Assembly (NCBI GenBank): GCA_905178155.1
Contig: CAJINV010000020.1
Coordinates: forward strand, 1-64,000
Source of the DNA: Amoebophrya sp. A120
Lineage: Eukaryota > Sar > Dinophyceae > Syndiniales > Amoebophryaceae
DNA: 64,000 bases
Direction of reading: 5' to 3'
Part shown: positions 1 through 11,930 of the stretch, one piece after another
Position numbering within the stretch: position 1 is the first letter of the stretch
Layout: each line of letters starts with the position of its first letter
The notes under the pieces: generated by a model
Told to the model about the DNA's origin: nothing
The model's database searches: none
What the model saw: the letters and a program-made list of their open reading frames with translations, nothing else
Made by a program: the position numbers and the translations under genes

Positions 1-127
1 GACACAAAAGTTCCAAAGTCCTGACTTTCCAAAGTCCTGACTTTTGTGTCCGCTAGCTAGAGCTAGCGGACACAAAAGCTCCAAAGTCCTGACTTTTGTG
101 TCCGCTAGCTAGAGCTAGCGGACACAA
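1..127. repeat. Nested palindromic tandem repeat at window edge
   Basis: A roughly 68-bp unit is repeated. Its arms GACACAAAAG and CTTTTGTGTC enclose a short spacer (69-102), and units are joined by a second palindrome, CGCTAGCT..AGCTAGCG (51-68). Both layers can form hairpins. The array probably continues beyond the window start. Confidence 0.85.
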
Positions 128-1092
128 ATAATCATGCTGCGAAGGGAACCTTCCGGGCCCCGCTTCAGACTCAGGAGAGGCGCAAACAGAAGATGGCGCA
201 GCAGCCCAACGCAGGAGCGCCAGAGCAGGCGCATCATTTTTATTTAGTCTCTGTAATTGCAATTTATTAAAATCGGTTTTTTTCTTTATATTATCCTAGA
301 TGCAGTTGCAGGGTGGACGGAAGAACCACGTGATATTAAAAATAAAGTTGATCCAGTAAGTCGTGCAGAGCAGAGGCGAATGGGCGAAAAGGGGGCTCCA
401 CTCGCCGAACTCTTGCCCCTGTCGCCCCTCCGAAAATTTCGCCCACGCGTCGCTTCTGAGCGCCGCACATTCATAGGAAGCTGAAATGCCCGGGGCAGGA
501 GCGCCGGCGCAGGCGCGTCGATTCTGTCACGGGTGGCGAATTTCCAAAATACAAATAGAAATATGGTCGTTACATGCCGAACCGTGGGCGCAACTCTTTC
601 GAGGCAGATAGGAATGCGCGAAAGGACTGCAAACGCTGAAGTCTTTTCTTTCACGCAACCTACTTTGATGCACTCCAGAAATTGCTTGTGGAAGGCTGAG
701 TTTCGAACCTTTGCAACCGCTTTTTGCAGATACTACAGGCACTAGGCCGAGCGGACACGAACGCTCAACATGAAAGATTTGTGACCGGTGTCACTTCAGA
801 AGAGAAGTGGCACGGAGGAGTTGGGGTTCCAGACACTCAAGCGGCGGGGAATGTAAATAATTGTCTTTGTGTTTGTCTTTGTTTTGGAAGAACAGATATA
901 ACGAACAGCCGGACCCTGCCGCAGCTGAACAAATTTGTATTGATACTTACTCAACATGTTCCCAACTTTAATTTTTCCCTTGGTCTCCAGATGCAGTCAG
1001 TATATGTGTTCCCTCGACGACTGATGTGATTGAGCATTTAATCTATAAGTATCTCTAACTCCTCGTCATGTTCATCGACGAGCAAAAACCGG
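128..1092. other. Intergenic, no gene recognised
   Basis: I see no convincing coding exon on either strand. A GC-rich motif containing CAGGAGCGCC occurs near 213 and again near 496. The short open frames here are not supported by any recognisable protein feature. Confidence 0.5.
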
Positions 1093-2574
1093 TCAGGCCA
1101 CAAAGTCTCGCGCCTCCGCCTTCAAATATCCAAATCTATGACACACCAACCTTAGCAGGCGGACGGCCGGGCTGCGCAAGAGCATCTGATAATTTAATAC
1201 CGTGTGATCCGTGAACATGATGCCCTGCGGTTCATCAATGGTGGCGGCAGCATCGCAGCTACTCGGGTGACCACCATTACTTGAGTCGCGGGAAGCGCTG
1301 CTTCTCGCCGACCGCCTGGCGGATGTTGGACCGGCGCCGCCCATGCTGTTTCCGCTGTGGCGTGGTATTTCGAGGTCACCACGCCCCCGTGAGGCCACAT
1401 TTCGTATCCCTTCCTGAGTGCAAGTCGTGGGAGCTGCTCGGGCAAGACTACTCTCCAACTCGAGCAAAAGCGCGTGACCCTCCGCGAGAGCTCTCCACAG
1501 CTTACCGCTATCCGCGGTACGATGCACGCCACAGGAGTGGCTCGCCCAGTGCAAGTTGTGGCCAAGTTGTAGTGCGGCAACACTGACAAGTTCCAGATTG
1601 TGGTAAAAACTGCTTTTCAGCTCCGCGCCGTCGTCGCGATCCGCGGCGCCGACATGGAAAGGCGAGGCGTGGTACCCCAACATCCCGGTCTGAACTTTAG
1701 ATTCTGAAATAAAATCGCCGAACTGGACTGCTTCGCCGTCGGGGCCAGAATAGACTTGACTTGGGGGCGAAAGATCACCATCCGGTCTGGACGAGGATGC
1801 TGCTGTGCTCTTGCTTCGTTCGTCGGCTCGTACATATTGCGTCGATATCTGGGCTTCATCCCCACGAACTGCTGTTCCTACCTCGGCCGTGGCACCAGAA
1901 GATGCTAGTACACGAACGGCAGGAACAAGATCTCCAGTTGCTGCTGTGGCGGCCAGTTCCGCTCGTTGTCGAGCTGCCTTCTCGTGTGGCGCAGGAGAAA
2001 GTCTTCCTGAACAAACGGGCAGCGTCGCAGCGACTGTTTCATCCAACGCTGCTAAAGCCGTATGAAGTGCGTCGCGAGCCTCCTCAACAGTGGGGGCGAG
2101 GTGCTGCTGATCCGCAACACAAATAGGCGTTTGCGAGCCTCGGGGGCTCTTCGTGCGCTGCTTCACTGTTTCAAGGCGGTCGGCAAACGCGTTTGCGGAA
2201 AGCAAGATCCGTTTCGTCAGAATGTCCAGGCGGTGACGCGCACGTGCCCCGAGACCTCCGCGCTCGGCATGATACTCAGACAGATGGGTTTGAGTGCGAG
2301 CACCACTCCTCGTCGTTATCGTTGCACGCGGTATTTCCATTCGTACAGTTGCAGTTCCCAAGCAACTGTCAGTTGTCAATTCATCCTGTGGTAAAGCGAT
2401 TGAACCAGGATCATCTACTCGTCCCGATCCGGTACCGAGACCAGAAGCATCAGCAGGTGGGAAAGAGGACGAAGAATTACACTCAGGATGTCCTGAGATA
2501 CGGTGGGTGGAATCCACCACGTGCTGTAAAAGCTTCGGCGAACCAATTGCGCCTGCTGCAGTGTTCGGTGACAT
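1093..2574 (-). CDS. Hypothetical protein, low-complexity with helical segments
   Basis: This is a single long open frame. The first in-frame ATG is at 2574, giving about 494 residues; the frame stays open upstream to about 2706 without an ATG, so an upstream exon is possible. The protein is rich in Ala, Ser, Arg and Gly. It has helical stretches around residues 105-140 and 165-190, and a more ordered part near residues 340-400 with several Leu and His residues. I see no signal peptide, membrane segment or catalytic motif and do not recognise the family. It lies upstream of no obvious partner and shares the minus strand with every other gene in the window. The long uninterrupted frame in GC-balanced DNA is the main support. 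Confidence 0.5.
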   Translation of the reverse strand: MSPNTAAGAIGSPKLLQHVVDSTHRISGHPECNSSSSFPPADASGLGTGSGRVDDPGSIALPQDELTTDSCLGTATVRMEIPRATITTRSGARTQTHLSEYHAERGGLGARARHRLDILTKRILLSANAFADRLETVKQRTKSPRGSQTPICVADQQHLAPTVEEARDALHTALAALDETVAATLPVCSGRLSPAPHEKAARQRAELAATAATGDLVPAVRVLASSGATAEVGTAVRGDEAQISTQYVRADERSKSTAASSSRPDGDLSPPSQVYSGPDGEAVQFGDFISESKVQTGMLGYHASPFHVGAADRDDGAELKSSFYHNLELVSVAALQLGHNLHWASHSCGVHRTADSGKLWRALAEGHALLLELESSLARAAPTTCTQEGIRNVASRGRGDLEIPRHSGNSMGGAGPTSARRSARSSASRDSSNGGHPSSCDAAATIDEPQGIMFTDHTVLNYQMLLRSPAVRLLRLVCHRFGYLKAEARDFVA

Positions 2575-4230
2575 TGACGAGGTGGCTATGGCAGACAGTG
2601 CGGATACCCGTCGTTCGGGGAGTGGGTCGGTGCTGCTCCGCGCGTCCGCGATGTTATGAAAGAAAATGGAAGTTTCTCGAAATTGGTGACAGCGAAGTGC
2701 ATACAAGTATGTATAGTATAGTCTGCTCCCGGTGCTATGATATCTTGCATGCCAATGCAGACTTTGTTCGTCTGTAAAACCGGACGTGCAGCTATCGACG
2801 TTTGTCCTTTCCGCGATAAGCAGTCAAAACATCCACTGTCGAAGAAAAAAACCGTGGTGTACGCGTTTGGCTGCATGCAAGTAGACAGAGAAGTGCGCAG
2901 CGGTGTCCAACCGTGGTACCAGATAGAAACACCATGCCCTCGGCGTCGCCCTCATAGTAGCTCGGCCGCCTCGATAAAGATTCCGGCGAGAAGAAAGTGT
3001 GCAAGAAAAAAGGTTGTCGGCATGATCAAATTTCAATTCGAACTCAAATTCATTGCTCTTATGTATAATATATCATTATCATATGCCAAGGTCTGACTCT
3101 GACTAGCTAATCATCCTGCCATAAAATTTTTTTTTCTCGGATAAAACGTGGCCAGGCTGCACTGCGAGCGTCGTCGACCGCGATGGGCATATGCAGACAT
3201 ACACACCAGCGCTGTCTGCAGTCAGCATGCTAAGCAACCTGCTGAACAAATGTTACCTTCTCTGCGACGCTTGACCTTCTTGATGCCTACCTATGAGTAT
3301 GATCTGCCTCAAAAATCATTGACATTGAGGTTTGCAATGCATGATCATCTACTTTTGCCACTGATCGCTGCAAACCTGTTGAAGTGGCAAGCTCAGTGAG
3401 GCGTTCCATATCTTCTATAATAATAATTCCGATGCGTTTTTACATAAAACATTACTCGACGACTGTCTATGTTGACGCGGTCGGTGCCTACTTCTGCTTG
3501 TGCTTCTCTTCTCTTGTGTCTGCATCTGCATCACACGAAGACGAAGTACGAATAGAAGTACTTTACAAATATTGAAAACCGAGCGCGCACGCAAACACAT
3601 ACTACGTAAGTACTACCCTTAGCAGCATGTTTATTGTTGCCGACTCTTCCGCCGCAACAAATTGCTGCTACCAACGTGGTAGCCAACAATCAAATTGTAT
3701 TTCTAGTTCAAATTCAAAGTTGGAACGAGGGGCATGACAGCGCTTGCGCTCGACTGCAGATCGCATTCGTGCGTGGGTACTTACCTGTCGTCTGATAAAT
3801 GGTCGCCATCAGCTCCCGGGTCGCCAGCGCATGCTGAGGGGCACATATTTTGCACGGGCACAGCTAGACTTGTTTCATCCTCTGGAGGTGAAGGCGGAGC
3901 CCTGTCGGCAATTGAATCATTCTCAAAACAAGTGCCCAAGAACCACGACAAGGAGCCCATCAATGCCCAAAAAATAGAAGTTGCGTCTTCGTCTTCATGC
4001 ACAGAGATTTGTGAGGTCGCTTGACAAATCCGAGATGATGATGATGATGTGTCGACCGCGTGAAAGCGGAATCTCTCGATCAGAGAAAATAAAGCAGGGA
4101 AATGTCACGTATTCTACAACACTTTCATGTGTGACGCTACGAAAATACGCAAGAAAGAGGAAGACCGAGTCCGAGACAGGTCAGAGAAACAGGACATCGA
4201 GATCATCATCATCAAAGTCATTTCACTTTC
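2575..4230. other. Intergenic, no gene recognised
   Basis: AT-rich stretches alternate with short open frames that have no protein-like composition. A small GATGAT microsatellite sits at about 4033-4048. No RNA gene or mobile element was recognised. Confidence 0.5.
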
Positions 4231-5013
4231 TTATTTTAAAACTGCTGAAGGTGGAAACTGGGTGGACATGAGTTGACCATGATAGAGTCCTGCAGGCGAA
4301 AAGGGCATGCGGTGCCTCGTAATAATCGACGCTTCATCTGTCTGGTGCAGACGAAACGCGTCTACACCTTGGTCTGACACCCCGTGGTCGTCGCGCAAAA
4401 CGGGACAAGCAGTTCCCTCCCCGTCCCCTGGGCACGAAATCAGGCGCTCGATTACGTTGATCCGGTCCACCTGGCCGCGGGTCGCGTCGGTATCCTGATT
4501 CGAGACGTTGATCCACTCCACGCCCTTCTTGTACGTTATCCCCAGTTCGGTCGCGTGGTAATCAAGAAACTCCTCCATTCGCATCCAGCCCTTGTTGGTC
4601 TTGCGGTTGAACTTGTACCCAGACCTTGTGCCACCACGAAATTCGTCGCCATGATCACTAAGGACGCTGGCGATCGTGCTGCGGTGACTTCCTATTCGCA
4701 ACTGCTCTACAAGCGCGGTCCTCAGTCGACCAGCACAACTGTCAGAGTTGGAATCAAAACCAACGTGGTCGATCGCGACTCGTCTATACTCCGATGGGTG
4801 CTGCTCCGCAAATCGCCTGTCGAAGTCTGCGCGAATGGTTTCTAGTCGACGAAGTGCGCGCTCCTCCACATCGTCGTAGCCGTTCCTCAAGTGCAGCGGA
4901 TACTTTTTGAAAACTGGCGCAGCGCTACCCTGCGATTCTTGCGCAGACATCATACGACTCGCCGTCGTTCTTGTCGGCTCACTCAGCATGATCAAACTTC
5001 GTGCAACTGCCAT
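4231..5013 (-). CDS. Hypothetical protein, about 260 aa
   Basis: An uninterrupted minus-strand frame starts at the ATG at 5013 and ends at 4231, about 260 residues. The N-terminal third is charged and helical (residues about 45-75, Glu/Arg-rich). The middle has a run of His and Asp residues, and residues about 130-170 look globular (a segment ending GWMRMEEFLDYH). No family was recognised and no targeting signal is obvious. It ends about 780 bp from the repeat that opens the myosin duplication. It could be a single-exon gene or the largest exon of a longer one. Confidence 0.45.
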   Translation of the reverse strand: MAVARSLIMLSEPTRTTASRMMSAQESQGSAAPVFKKYPLHLRNGYDDVEERALRRLETIRADFDRRFAEQHPSEYRRVAIDHVGFDSNSDSCAGRLRTALVEQLRIGSHRSTIASVLSDHGDEFRGGTRSGYKFNRKTNKGWMRMEEFLDYHATELGITYKKGVEWINVSNQDTDATRGQVDRINVIERLISCPGDGEGTACPVLRDDHGVSDQGVDAFRLHQTDEASIITRHRMPFSPAGLYHGQLMSTQFPPSAVLK

Positions 5014-5490
5014 CACGAAATATTTCACGATCACGTGTTTAAAGTTGCATGAACTGTTTTGCTGGCTTCTCTCTTCCTTGTATTCACGCGGCTACGCTCC
5101 TACACTCCTCCGGGACAACATTGACTCAGTTAATCTGCTTCTGTACCTCATAACATCTTCAATCATTGAAGCCCTCTCCCGGTCTCTCGTCCACCTATCT
5201 TGTCCGCCTCAATCAATCATACGGCGGTCGTCAGGAGGCTCCGATATAAAATAAACATACTCACTTTAACTTGTTTGCATACTTGAACATCCACGAGCAC
5301 GACGGAATCCCTGAATAGAGAGCAATACAGATGGGGGAGATCAACGCTCCGTGCTGATAAGTGTAGGATGCCGTAGAAAGATCATCATCAACAAAATTTG
5401 TTTTTGTAGAGACCAATTTGAATTTGTATATTATGAATTGATATTTTTTCGCGCTGAAAATACGTTGATGATGAAGTACTTCAAAATATT

Positions 5491-5616
5491 AAGCGTCTTG
5501 CGTTTTATGTGAACTCTCAAGAATTCTAGCAAACGCAGGATACATATACATCCTGTTTTGTACAATACATAAGCGTCTTGCGTTTTATATGAACTCGCAG
5601 GAATTCTAGCAAACGC
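5491..5616. repeat. Pair of 46-bp direct repeats around a small hairpin
   Basis: A 46-bp sequence starting AAGCGTCTTGCG and ending TCTAGCAAACGC occurs at 5491-5536 and 5571-5616. Between them AGGAT..ATCCT forms a short inverted repeat. The same arrangement is present in copy 2 of the duplication from about 13228. It lies downstream of the myosin stop codon; function unknown. Confidence 0.8.
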
Positions 5617-6126
5617 TTCGCTATGTACATTTCAGATAATAGAGATATTTTTTTTTTGCATTTGAAGTAAACAAAACAAAAACTAAATGACAAATACTAC
5701 ATCGCTAGTAGCAATTATTAAACTTTCGCGTTTTCCTTGCACTTGGTTTTCTGCCTGTGGAATTGAACTTAGCGCGCTACGCAAAAAACAATGAAGAGGA
5801 AGGAAGGAGGCAAAGACAAATAGTAATAGTTATCATTTTTCGAAATCATGTCCATACCGTGCTAAGAGCATGCTCACATTGGAGCGAAGGAGGAGAAAAA
5901 TGATCGAGAAGTAGGACTTGGCTGTGCTGTGCCGAGGAAGAGGTAAAATAGCATTACAGATTTGCAGTGAAGAAAGCGAGAGCGAAATGAGAGCGAAAGT
6001 TTTCATGTTTAGATTCTTGCGGTCTGCTGATGGTGAACGTCTTCACCTATCGCCTTAAGCACCGGCCTAAACCTACATCTCGTTTGCCGACAGGATGCAG
6101 ATCGATCATGATCCGCGGCTCCAGCC

Positions 6127-9100
6127 TTATTTTAGGGGTGGATCAGTCAGCAGGGTGGAAGCTGGCCATGTTGTAGTATTAGCGGAAGTTGTAGTAATCG
6201 ACGCTCCTGCTGCTGCGTTTGTGATTATCGTTCCAGGAGCGCCGCTGCTTTCCGTGCCGAACAAGTCGTCTCGTAAAAGTTGCAAGTTCTCCCACAGCCT
6301 CTGGCTGTTTTGCTTCCCGGCCACGGATTGGAGGAATTCCTGGTCGTTCCACGCGTGATCCGGGTGCCAGTCGTTCAAAATCCGGCTCAACGGCACGTCG
6401 CCGCCCATCCAGTCGGGCAGCTGTGCGGGCTCGATGTAGGGGTAGATGTCCCGAACGCTCCGCTTCAAAACGACCTTGACGTTGACCTTCCCCACGAGCC
6501 TCAGAATGGCGTGCTGCCAGACAGTCTCCAATCCCCAGGGCAGGCCAACCACGAGAACTCGGGCGCAGGACTCCGGGTACTGTGCGCTTACGCGCAGGAT
6601 CAAACGTATGGTCCTCCATACTGACGGCGTCCAAATAAAGCCGCCACCCGCGGCGACGTCGATCAACATGGTGAATTGGGTAACCAAAAGCTCGTCTCCA
6701 TTTTGTTGGGTAACAGCACTGCCCCGCACCTCCTGTGCCTCAACGTTCTTCCGGGAGACTGCCAGGTACTTGTACCTCCGCGTGTGTTCCATTTGGAGGT
6801 ACGCCATGGCTTCGATCCCTCCCTTGTCGAAATTCGTCTCCACGTCGGACGTGGAGAAGATTGGACGGATGACGTAAATCGGCCTTCCATCTCTATCTCT
6901 TCCGCACCACCCGAACGTGCAGAAGTTTCGCAACCTTTGTTTCTGCCGGTCTGCCAGCAATCGCTGTTTTTCAGTGACCGCGAGCGCCTTGTCAAACACC
7001 TGCTTCGGATCGATTTTTGTTTTTTTCTTTTTTTGTGGCCCTCCATCCGTGGAAGTAGTTGCGCCCGGTACTTCTAGTACAGCACGTCTCCAGGTCACGT
7101 GATCCCGCAGCATTTCTAGCGCGAGCTCAAGGTTGCCCTTCTGCACTCGGATGAATCGGTAGAGGTCATGTTTGGTCAGGTGCTGCAACGTATCCCGCCA
7201 GCCTGTTCGCTCCTCCAACTCCTTCGCGAGGGCTGCCACGTTGTCGGAAAAGGTAGCTGCGGCGTTGCAAAGGCTGAGACTGCAATCGTCCTCGATGGAC
7301 GGCAAGGGTGCCCTCGAATTCCACCTCGCGATGGCGGCCTCGCGAGCTTGGCGATTCTCGACCCTGTTCCGAAAAGCAGCGCTGTCTCCTGCACCCGATG
7401 ACGCCAGTCCGGTGGGAGTGCACCCGTTGCGGTGGCCGCGAGCGAGGAGTACGCCGGTTAGGGCGCACTCCTGCATCAGCAGCAGTGGTTGTTCGAACTG
7501 TTGGACGAACCTGTTGCGCAGCAGGAGCTTGCCGGCGGTAACAACCAAACGGGTGGTGGGGGCGGAAGCTGCAAGTCCTTTCCCTCCAGCTTTGCGGCTA
7601 CGCTGGTAACGGCGCAGAAAGGTCACAAACAGCGCGCGTCTGTAAAACTCTGCAATTAGTTGCTTCACTCGGATCTTTCTTCGTGCTCGCTGCAATGCGG
7701 ATAGTTGTTTGCGTTTTTGCAACGTTGCAAACTCCCGCACTGTGTACACTTTGCTTCTACTCTGCGGAAGCACCTTTATGCATCCTGACGTGAGTCGTCG
7801 CCTTAGTAGGACGATGGCTCGGAATATCAGCAGATTTTGGTCGAGCGCCTGCCGCAACTGTTTCCGTTGCTGCTGCTTCCACTGCTTGATGCGACGACTG
7901 AGGAATCTGTGAACGGTTACGTAGTGCTTCACGGCATTCCACAACGCGATTCGTCGCTTTACCTTTTCCCGCTCTCGCAGAATCCACTTTTTCAGTGCAC
8001 GGCACATGGTGGGGTAGAGTCGGAATGCGATGTCCTGGTTCCTCCTGCACGCGATGCGACGCCGGGCGTTTCGCAAAAGCCTCACGATGACGCGACCTAC
8101 ACGCCACGTCTTGCGAAGTTTTTCGATGGCTGCAGCAACCCGTTGATCGCGAAGCGTTTTTTTGGCGCGCGAAGCCCACCGGTTCAGTCGGTAGTAGTTG
8201 ACGGCGCAGATTTTCAGCATTTTCAGGTTCCTTTCCTTTTTCGCTCCGGCCAAAAATTTGGGAAGGTACAAACACACAGCCACGGCCTGGAAACAGCGTC
8301 GTCGCTTCTTTTGCAAGATGACTTTCTTGAGGCGCTTCAGCACTTCCGGCGGGATCGCGTCGCCGCTATCAGTCAGCTGGTCGAGGACGGCCAAGCAACC
8401 ACTTTTCAAAAACAGTCGGCTGGCTCCGATCACGTAATCTGATTTCGGGACTTCGAAAGCTAACATCAGCGCACCAAGGAACGTTCGCGGCTGCTCGTCC
8501 TTGAAATCCGGAAGCTTGGACTGGTACCGCTCTACCAGGTAGTCGAAACTGCAGCGGTTTGGATAGCCCTCGTGCATGATTTTTACCAAATCAATGCCAC
8601 CTGACTGCCGCATTTGGTCCAAGATCACTCCTCCCTCCCACAGGCTCGGCTTCTGGCTCAAATTTGGTTTGAAGCAGCGAATGTAGTGCAAAGAACAGGC
8701 GTCGAGCGTGGACAGCAGCAAGTCGAGGTCGGCCAGGTATTTGCGCCCAACGCTTGTCGCAGCGGATTGTGCTTCGCCGTGGAGCCGCGCGACGAGCTTG
8801 TGGTCACTGCAGGAAATCAACATTTCTGCTTCTGTCGATAGCGCCGCGTTATTCTTTTCGAGCCATCCCTCTGTTGAGTAGTTCACTTCTCCGGCGTAGT
8901 GTCTCACCACGAGGGTCAAATTGGCATCTGATTTTGATGGTAAAGGTATGAATATACTCCATGCATGGCGTCGCTACGATGTACCATCTAGCTGTACCAT
9001 CTAGCACTCAGCCATTGCAAAAATAAAGCAAGATTTGCTCGTGTTGATGTATATTCATTTTAAAAGCATCCGTACCATAGTCCTGGTTCTTCTTTGCGCC

Positions 9101-11930
9101 TCCGCGCTTCAGTCTACACATGTGTGCGCCAAAGTTCTTATGGACATCCGCCGTAAAGCGCTCGTCAGTGGTTCGCACATTCTTCGCGAGCAGTATGGAA
9201 CAAAGAAACAAATGCTTGCTGAGGATTGAAAAAACATTTTGGGGACTTTCTGATGCAAGTCAAAATCTTTTTGGCCGCAAGAAAGAACGATCTCTCGAGT
9301 GAGTATTTGAAATTGTTTGACGCGTTCCCTGCCAGGGGAAGGGTTGCTCTTGTACTTGTTTCCTTCTGCGTCCTTCCTTACATATCGCACAGCTTTTATT
9401 GATACGCAAGCACTTGTTTTCTAAGTCGTAGTCATGCGCCCGTGCTCGTGTAGCGTGTTGAGCGTGTTCCCAATCGCGTCCAAGAGTGGCTCTGTCAAGA
9501 GTATTCAAATTCATTTACATTGTGTTGCTTAAAAAGAACAATCTTTATCTTGGTATGCATCGATCTGCAAGAAAATATGGATGTGTCAGGATCGAAATCG
9601 ACAAAATCGAAAAACTTGTGATGCATAAAATGTAGGGCATTGAAGGCCTGTATTGGAGAGCAGGCAAATGAGGCCGATTGTAAGCCTGTTTAGGGGTATG
9701 CAATCTGCTGCCAGAGTAGCATGACAGCGGCAGTCTTCTTTGTCCAAACAGCATGACAGACTGGAGCTGGGTGCTCCCGAGCTTTGTCATGCGCCACTTG
9801 GAAACTGAGGCTCCAACTGACATCGATTTTGTGCATCACAAATTTTTCGATTTTGTGAATTTCGATTCTGACACTTCCATAGAAAATTGTGCAAAAATAT
9901 AAGAGATACAGCCGCATACGACAAATAATACCACTTGACTCGACTTGTAGTGAAATTGCGGGAAGGCCTTCTTTGCGGTACATCTCCTGCTCTGCCAATA
10001 TCACTTTGTCACAGAAAAACTCCTGTAGTCGCTCGTTCGCCAGGTTGATGCACAGCTGTTCGAAGGAATTGAGTTTCAATTGTTCGAAGCCGTAGATGTC
10101 CAAGATTCCTATGTGACGCCGACTAGATTCGGCTAAGTTCTGGGTTTGACCCGCCACGAGGAGGGAGCTGTTGATCTGCGCCACAATGTGCTCGAAGAGG
10201 CGTTTGTACAGCATTTTCACCAAGGCTTCCTGTGCATTCTTCGCTTGTGCTGGTGTCCGGTCAGTTTTGAAAACGGAATCACGGCCCTGGTTGTTTCGTT
10301 TGGGCCGGATCAGTGTCTTCTTGCACAAGGACTCGCAGAGAGAGTTCACCGACATGCCGAGCAGACGCGCAGCTTCAGCAACGTGGGGCGATTCTACTAC
10401 TTGGATACCCTGTCCACTCGCCGCATCCTCAAAATCCAGTTCAAACAGGTGGATCAGCCCACCGAGCGTCTCGAGCACCTCTTCGATTTGTTCCGGGGAG
10501 AAGTTCATAACTTTCAATCCGGTGCAGAACGCTGTAAAGTTCGTCGCTTCTTCCGCCCCCCGGAGTGGAGTGGATTTCTGCGTCACCTGATCTCTTCCAT
10601 AGAGAAGTGCGTATTTCGAGTTTTTCTGCAAGCCAAGTTTCGTCAGCTGCTCGGCGGAAGCTCCGCATAGTATTTCGTACCAAATATGGTACCTTTGTGA
10701 TTTTCGTTAATTTATTAAATCAAACTTTATACCATGCTACACCAGGTGATTCTACTAGTACTCACTGTGAAAGAAAATGTCAATGCTGCAATACCAGGAC
10801 ACTCAGAAAGAAAAAAAAATAGGAAAGAATTATAATCCGAACACTATTCGTCAAGAAATCAGAACAGAATGAGTCTCTACGTCCGTTCCCCAGCTCCAAA
10901 TTTTGAAACGCGACTGCTCTCGAGCAAGTAGGTGCGGATCTCGCCTCCCACGATGTCGCCTCTCGCGTTGAACATCAGCATGCTGAATTTCCCAAAGCGG
11001 CTCGAGTTGTGGTTGCGGACCGTCGTCGCATTCCCCAGTGATTCGAGGATCGGTGTCGCACAGCGGAGGATCATATTATCTACCGAAGCTGCCGCTGCGC
11101 CGTTTTCTGCGACCTTGGCTCGCGTACGCGATTGCTGTATTAGATACGCCATCACGACCTTCGCATTTTCTGTTTTTCCCGCACCAGACTCCCCAGAAAT
11201 CACAATGGCCTGGTGTGTTCGTCCATGAACGAGTTTGCGCCGGGCGATTTCCGCCAACGCAAATGCGTGTGGCGGTCGGGATTGAAGTGATGCCAGGTTT
11301 AGGTAGTCACTTTGCCGCTCATTGCTGTACAAATGGTCGAGCTTCTTGTAGGGATTGATGGAAAATAGCACGCTTGCGGTGTAGGTGTAAATCTCATCTT
11401 GGAAATACCTGAATGTGATGATTAATTTTGGTTGAAAATCAAAATAGAGTTGAAGGATATAAATCCATTCCCTTGATGCTGTGTCATCCATCTAGCGATT
11501 CAGTGCAGAGCGACGTAGTGGCAGCCTCACCACTTAGCAAAGTACTAGGCTAGAATAAAAACGGAAAAGACAATTACCGCAGACGGCAGTTTTCTAAAAT
11601 TCCAGCGTCGCTAAACGAAGCGACGCTTGCGCAATCCTCGAAGTGAGACTCTTCATTCTTGTCGCTGCGACCGCGCAAAGCAGCCTCATTCGCAAACACC
11701 CTTGTCTCGATGTAGGCCTTGCTCGAACGACTAGATGCCAGCGACTTTCCACGCAACAGTTTGCTGGCACCTTTCTGCTGACTTTTGGACAAGATGCCCA
11801 CTTCGTAACTGTCGCCTGCCGATCGAGTAGCGTAGTTTACGATTTCACCGGGTACAAAGCCGTCCACTGGATCTTCTACCCAAACCGTCACGGGGAGCTT
11901 ATCATCCCGGTTATCGTGCTCTGCCGACAT
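6127..11930 (-). CDS. Myosin heavy chain with C-terminal SEC14/CRAL-TRIO domain (copy 1)
   Basis: This is an actin-based ATPase motor. Exon 1 (11930-11578) holds an SH3-like N-terminal part (FVPGEI). Exon 2 (11408-10881) has the P-loop GESGAGKTE and switch I NHNSSRFGK. Exon 3 (10692 to about 9955) has switch II DIYGFE followed by [13 protein letters not shown]. The last exon (about 8927-6127) has HYAGEV, the HYIRCFKPN segment and converter, then a very basic neck of about 250 residues with IQ-like spacing. It ends with a CRAL-TRIO N-helix region and lipid-binding fold (RDGRPIYVI; a segment ending PDWMGGD). The parts between 9570 and 8930 are not fully resolved; two short exons probably lie there. 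Introns 1 and 2 are GT-AG. The lipid-binding tail suggests cargo or membrane attachment, which is inference. Confidence 0.88.
9576..9881. mobile_element. Introner-like element IE-K, copy 1
   Basis: The TIRs begin TATGGAtGTGTCAGgATCG and end with the complement, CCATA. The flanking TSD is GAAAA on both sides (9571-9575 and 9882-9886). On the minus strand it sits inside a conventional intron, just before the acceptor TTGCAG, so it entered an existing intron and not an exon. Confidence 0.85.
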
